Assembly (NCBI GenBank): GCA_002221725.1
Contig: NJFT01000015.1
Location: 1 to 64,000 of the forward strand
Length of the DNA: 64,000 nt
Source of the DNA: Scedosporium boydii
Lineage: Eukaryota; Ascomycota; Sordariomycetes; Microascales; Microascaceae
Direction of reading: 5' to 3'
Shown piece after piece: positions 60,476 through 64,000 of this stretch; positions within the stretch are counted from its first letter, which is position 1; each line of letters starts with the position of its first letter. The notes below the pieces were generated by a model that saw only the letters and a program-made list of their open reading frames with translations, made no database searches and had not been told where the DNA came from. The position numbers and the translations under genes are program-made.

Positions 60476-61705
60476 ATGTCGACGTACCCTCTGGGCCTTA
60501 GAGCCCTGCTACTATGTTCTCTTCTCACCCCAGCCTCCGCGATACCCGCCAGAGACCTCTTTACGCGACAGTCAACTTGCGCCGCCGCAGGACAAGCATC
60601 CTGCCCCTCCGAATTACCTTCCAACTTCTGCTGCCCTTCCGACCACACATGTATGCCTCTCGCGGGAAACACGACGGCGGTATGCTGCCCCTCCGGCGCC
60701 CGCTGCGTGCAGATCGAGCCCATCGACTGCAACATGGAGCTTCAAGACGCCAGCAGAAAACCCGATGCCAAGATCCACACGACTGCCTTGACCAGCGTAC
60801 TGGGCAAGTGCGGCAACGCGTGCTGTCCCTTCGGATACACGTGCAATGAACAACTCAAGTGTGCTATGGACGCCGACCAATCTCAACCGCCGCCCGGCGC
60901 GAGCCGGTCTCCGCCTCCGACAAGCACGTCTACACAACCGCCTACCAGTTCCAACACCGGCGACCCCGCCAAGACCGATCCGGCCAGCACCAGCCCCACC
61001 AACGCCAACCCTGCCGATCCCGAGGCGAACAAGGACGAAGGAAAAGACGATGACAAAGCCTTCCCCACGACAGCCGTCGTAGTCGGGGTCCTCGTCGGCG
61101 TGCTCGGCCTAGTATCCATCATCGTCTTCCTCCTCATCTGGCGCACAAAGCGCCGCAAGCGACTCCCCGACAACAACGGCAAATCCAGCTTGCGCAACTC
61201 CAAAGCCTCCTCCTCCTTCGGCAACATCATCAGCGAGCCCATCATCAACCACGACGCCTTCCGCACAGACTTCATCCGCAAGCCCGAAAGTCCCCCCGGA
61301 CCCTCCTCCTCCCTCTCCGGCACCGATCGCCTTTCGCGCATGTTCAGCCGCCAACGCGACTCTCACGCCCCCGCCGTCTCGCCTACGGGCTCGGCCACTC
61401 TCCGTGATTCGCGCGGGAGCAGTACCCACGCTGCCATTGGTACCGCCGTCCCCATCCCGCCTATCCGGGCCATGAACGTCGCGCGCCCGACGCCGCGGCC
61501 TATCACGCCGAAGATGCAGCGTGAGCCGAGTAGCGAGAGTATCAATATATTTGCGGCGCCGGGGACGGTCGAGAGAGGGGATGCGAGCCGGCCCTTGACG
61601 TCGTTTACGGATATGATGGACCAGGCGGACCTGGGCCCAGTCCATAAGGGGAAAGGGTTCGTGCCGTCGCCTTTGCGTGTGGACACCGGGGGACGGTTCG
61701 TCTAG
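60476..61705 (+). CDS. Cysteine-rich type I membrane protein
   Basis: This is a single exon of 409 residues. The frame is open upstream to about 60356, but the ATG at 60476 places a good signal peptide at the start (LRALLLCSLLTPASA, cleavage near residue 22), so I choose it. The ectodomain has about 14 cysteines arranged in repeated CCPSG/CCPFGYTC-type knots: CPSELPSNFCCPSDHTC, AVCCPSGARC and NACCPFGYTC. A Pro/Thr/Ser-rich, probably O-glycosylated stalk follows, then an acidic EANKDEGKDDD, one transmembrane helix (about residues 200-222, VVVGVLVGVLGLVSIIVFLLIW) and the stop-transfer KRRKRL. The cytosolic tail is Ser/Pro/Arg-rich and ends with a conserved-looking GPVHKGKGFVPSPLRVDTGGRFV. The layout resembles fungal surface sensors of the Mid2/Wsc kind, but the family is only described as uncharacterised. 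Confidence 0.8.
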   Translation: MSTYPLGLRALLLCSLLTPASAIPARDLFTRQSTCAAAGQASCPSELPSNFCCPSDHTCMPLAGNTTAVCCPSGARCVQIEPIDCNMELQDASRKPDAKIHTTALTSVLGKCGNACCPFGYTCNEQLKCAMDADQSQPPPGASRSPPPTSTSTQPPTSSNTGDPAKTDPASTSPTNANPADPEANKDEGKDDDKAFPTTAVVVGVLVGVLGLVSIIVFLLIWRTKRRKRLPDNNGKSSLRNSKASSSFGNIISEPIINHDAFRTDFIRKPESPPGPSSSLSGTDRLSRMFSRQRDSHAPAVSPTGSATLRDSRGSSTHAAIGTAVPIPPIRAMNVARPTPRPITPKMQREPSSESINIFAAPGTVERGDASRPLTSFTDMMDQADLGPVHKGKGFVPSPLRVDTGGRFV

Positions 61706-62645
61706 AGATGGGTTTAGAGGGGGCTTGAGGGTGAGATTATGGGGTTCTTCTATTTGTCGTGCATTAATGAGGCGTGAGCTATCATCACATCCGATGCCCT
61801 GTTTCCTCCCCCCCCCCAACCACCCTTCTTTTCTTTATTTTTACATTATCATCTCTTTTTCCTTTGTTTTCGGTTAGTGGACGACAGGACAGAGCATGGC
61901 GAGGTTGTTTCATGGCTGCTTTCTTTTTCTCTTACACCTCGTCATCCTCGCGGAGAATTTTTTTTTCTTTTTCTTCTTTCTTGTTTCTTTTTTTCCAGAA
62001 ACACCACTCTCTCACAGTTTGTTACATCGACAGGTGTGGAAAACGAATCTATTTTAGGCGAAGGGGGAGTTTTGGGTTTCTTTGGAAAACGGGGAGGAGG
62101 GTTTGTCGTTTGTCTTCGCCTCATGATACTGTTTGAGGACTATAGCTGTCCAAGTTTGTTTAATACCCCTTTCTTTTTCAGTTTCGCTTTTGTCAATAAA
62201 GATGGCATAGATCAATACTATCAATAGATAGCACCAAGAGTTATATTATCCACGCTCACTCCTAGCAAGATCACGAAAGTCGCAAAAGTAGCAACATAGT
62301 CTAAATAGAGTTGAAGAACTGCATATATCCATTCATTAAAATCATAAGTCCAGTCTGCAAAGGTATCAAAATCATAAGAAACTTAGTTTCTCTCCTCCAT
62401 CACTTCAGCTCCCCCAGGCTTCTTTTTCTTTTTTCATCACAACTACCCTCCATATAAAATAGGAATAGGAAACGCCTCATCCTTAAGTCAAATAGGAGCC
62501 CAAATCAAGGCCCTTGGCTGCAAGAAAGGAGGAAAACAAAGTAAAAAAAGAAGAAACAGTTCAATAGACTGACTGGTATATCCTCCCAAGAAAGCAACAG
62601 AAAACTGGCCAGAGTGGAAAGAAACACAACAGTCCTTTTCCTTCC
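61706..62645. other. Convergent 3' spacer
   Basis: About 940 bp between convergent stops. It is T-rich on the plus strand (T-runs near 61960-61995) with possible polyadenylation signals (AATAAA at 62196). No supported gene. Confidence 0.55.
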
Positions 62646-63995
62646 TCACATCACAACACACTTCTTATCCTTCCCCTTCCAGTCCTCAAAAACATAGTCA
62701 TACGTACCACTCCAACCAGTCCCACTCCCACTCCCCGCCGCTGGCGCTACATCAGACCCTCCCTTCTTCCTCGCGCCAGCTCCACCACCATGTCGAAACT
62801 TGCCTCTCCGCCTCTCCTTGACGCTCCTCGCCACGCTCCGCCTCGACGCCGTCCGTCTAACGATGCGGCTCCGGCGCCTGTGCATCTTAGCCTGCCTCGA
62901 CGCCGTCGACGTGCTATGGCCCAGCTGCGTATTATTGTAGTAGTTCTCGATGCGATCGATCGACGGGCCCGGGACGCCCGGTTCCGTTCGCGGTTGGGGA
63001 CGGCGCGGCGTGGGTGCGAACACGGGCGTTTCTGAGCGGCGCATCGACGGGTTCCGCTCCGGAGGGTCGTAGGCACCGGACACGCCCGTCGGCGTGCTGA
63101 TGATCAGGGGTTGATCCGGGGGCGTGGGGGGCCGGTGCCAGGCTCCTGGGGTCATGGCGCGTGGATGAGAAGAGGGGTTCGCGGCAGCTGATGAGGGCCC
63201 GGCCACGGTGCCTGGGACTATGGGCAGCCAGGAAGCCGTCAATGTTCCGAAGTTTTCTGCGCGTGGCGGTGCGGACCGAGGGTATCCAGTGCCATGTCCA
63301 CCCGGTGCCTGGTTTGATTCTAGGATACTCGAGAGCGAGTTGGGAGCGTTCACCTGGGACCTCGTGGATATCGGTGTTAAGTCGCTCCTACTCTCCCTGG
63401 AGAAAGTGGCGCTATGTCTGTTGAACGCCGTTGTAGATAGCGTAGGCGACGGAATATGCAGGTCAAGAGTGGGAGGCCCGTCTCGGCGGGATAACTGCTG
63501 TGGTTGGTATTGTTGGGGCGCCGATATTTGGCGCGAAGCTTGAGAAGATGCTGGCGATTGCTCTTGTAACTCTCTCTCGCTTCTCCCCGAAGTTGTACTT
63601 CTCTGAAGCTGCTGTCCTCCTCTTCTACGGAGATTTCCCTCAGCGGCGACCGGTCTCAGTGCGGGTGGGTTCAGTGCTAGCGGATTAGAATAAGGTCCTC
63701 GGATACTATGGCGGTAAGAAAGGATATCGTTTGTCGAGTCGCTCACGGGCGACTGCGTCAGGCGACGATTCGGGTTGGCGTCGTCCCAGTAGCGGGAAGC
63801 TGCGACACTCGCAGCAGAAGGAGACTGGAGAGTGGAAACTGTGAAGCGAGCGTCTGAGAATGTGTCGGAGAGCGGGCGCCGCCGGCTCGATGAGGATTCG
63901 CTGTTATTACGTCGGAGCGAATTGCTTGGTCCAGCCAAGGGGGAAGCACTTGATAGGGATCCCGGATCGGTAAACTGACGAGGGATCGCTGGCAT
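62646..63995 (-). CDS. Basic, disordered protein with C-terminal CaaX box (possibly 5'-partial)
   Basis: The frame runs from an ATG at 63995 to 62646, 449 residues. Because the window ends five bases upstream, the true start may lie outside. The product is rich in Ser, Pro, Arg and Thr, has no membrane helix, and contains repeated SP/TP sites and phosphorylation-type RRxS motifs. The last 80 residues are strongly basic (KMHRRRSRIVRRTASRR, then SVKERRRGKFRHGG), followed by a short aromatic segment YDYVFEDWKGKDKK and the terminal tetrapeptide CVVM. Cys-aliphatic-aliphatic-Met is a classic farnesylation signal, and the basic region would help hold the protein on acidic membranes. I infer a peripheral membrane protein. 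I do not recognise the family. Confidence 0.72.
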   Translation of the reverse strand: MPAIPRQFTDPGSLSSASPLAGPSNSLRRNNSESSSSRRRPLSDTFSDARFTVSTLQSPSAASVAASRYWDDANPNRRLTQSPVSDSTNDILSYRHSIRGPYSNPLALNPPALRPVAAEGNLRRRGGQQLQRSTTSGRSERELQEQSPASSQASRQISAPQQYQPQQLSRRDGPPTLDLHIPSPTLSTTAFNRHSATFSRESRSDLTPISTRSQVNAPNSLSSILESNQAPGGHGTGYPRSAPPRAENFGTLTASWLPIVPGTVAGPSSAAANPSSHPRAMTPGAWHRPPTPPDQPLIISTPTGVSGAYDPPERNPSMRRSETPVFAPTPRRPQPRTEPGVPGPSIDRIENYYNNTQLGHSTSTASRQAKMHRRRSRIVRRTASRRSVARSVKERRRGKFRHGGGAGARKKGGSDVAPAAGSGSGTGWSGTYDYVFEDWKGKDKKCVVM

Positions 63996-64000
63996 GGGCG

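Overview
The window is nuclear DNA of a filamentous ascomycete (Pezizomycotina, most likely Sordariomycetes; I cannot name the species). The evidence is short 50-110 nt introns with GTAAGT-type donors, pyrimidine-rich leaders, an intron-containing tRNA-Leu, and fungus-specific families: a PRO1/ADV-1 Zn2Cys6 regulator, an RCR-like protein, a fibroin-3-related protein, a BOI-like SAM/PH protein and a fungal-type STIMATE protein. No virus, prophage, CRISPR array or intact transposon is visible.

Layout. 1.6-19.9 kb is a gene-dense block: a disordered hypothetical protein, a small uncertain ORF just upstream of a peroxisomal CoA diphosphatase (PCD1 type, ending in the PTS1-like tripeptide AKI), a Ctr copper transporter, 3-hydroxyanthranilate 3,4-dioxygenase (BNA1, with a GC-AG intron) tail-to-tail with a FAHD1-type fumarylacetoacetate hydrolase-fold enzyme, a small coiled-coil protein, an RCR-like membrane protein, a short transcription-factor-like protein and a short-chain dehydrogenase. 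20.4-24.3 kb holds tRNA-Leu(CAA), an F-box/LRR gene broken by one in-frame TAG, and an aminoglycoside-phosphotransferase-fold kinase. 27.1-37.6 kb holds the fibroin-3-related membrane protein, a STIMATE-family membrane protein, mitochondrial ribosomal protein mS42/mS43 (SOD fold) and the BOI-like polarity protein.

From 37.6 to 51.6 kb (14 kb) I find no convincing gene. Then comes the PRO1/ADV-1 developmental regulator (51.6-53.8 kb), another 6.7 kb apparently empty stretch, a cysteine-rich single-pass surface protein (60.5 kb), and at the right edge a basic disordered protein ending in a CaaX box (CVVM).

The genes do not form one pathway. Loose themes are cell-surface and polarity proteins (RCR-like, fibroin-3-like, BOI-like, cysteine-rich type I protein, CaaX protein), small-molecule metabolism (PCD1, BNA1, FAHD1-like, SDR, copper uptake) and development (PRO1). 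The most unusual signal is a 9-bp word, TACTTCGTA / TACGAAGTA. I count 21 exact copies, all outside exons, where about 0.5 is expected by chance; nine of them lie within 5 kb of the empty region upstream of PRO1. Coordinates, splice sites and counts were worked out by hand, without alignment or database searches.
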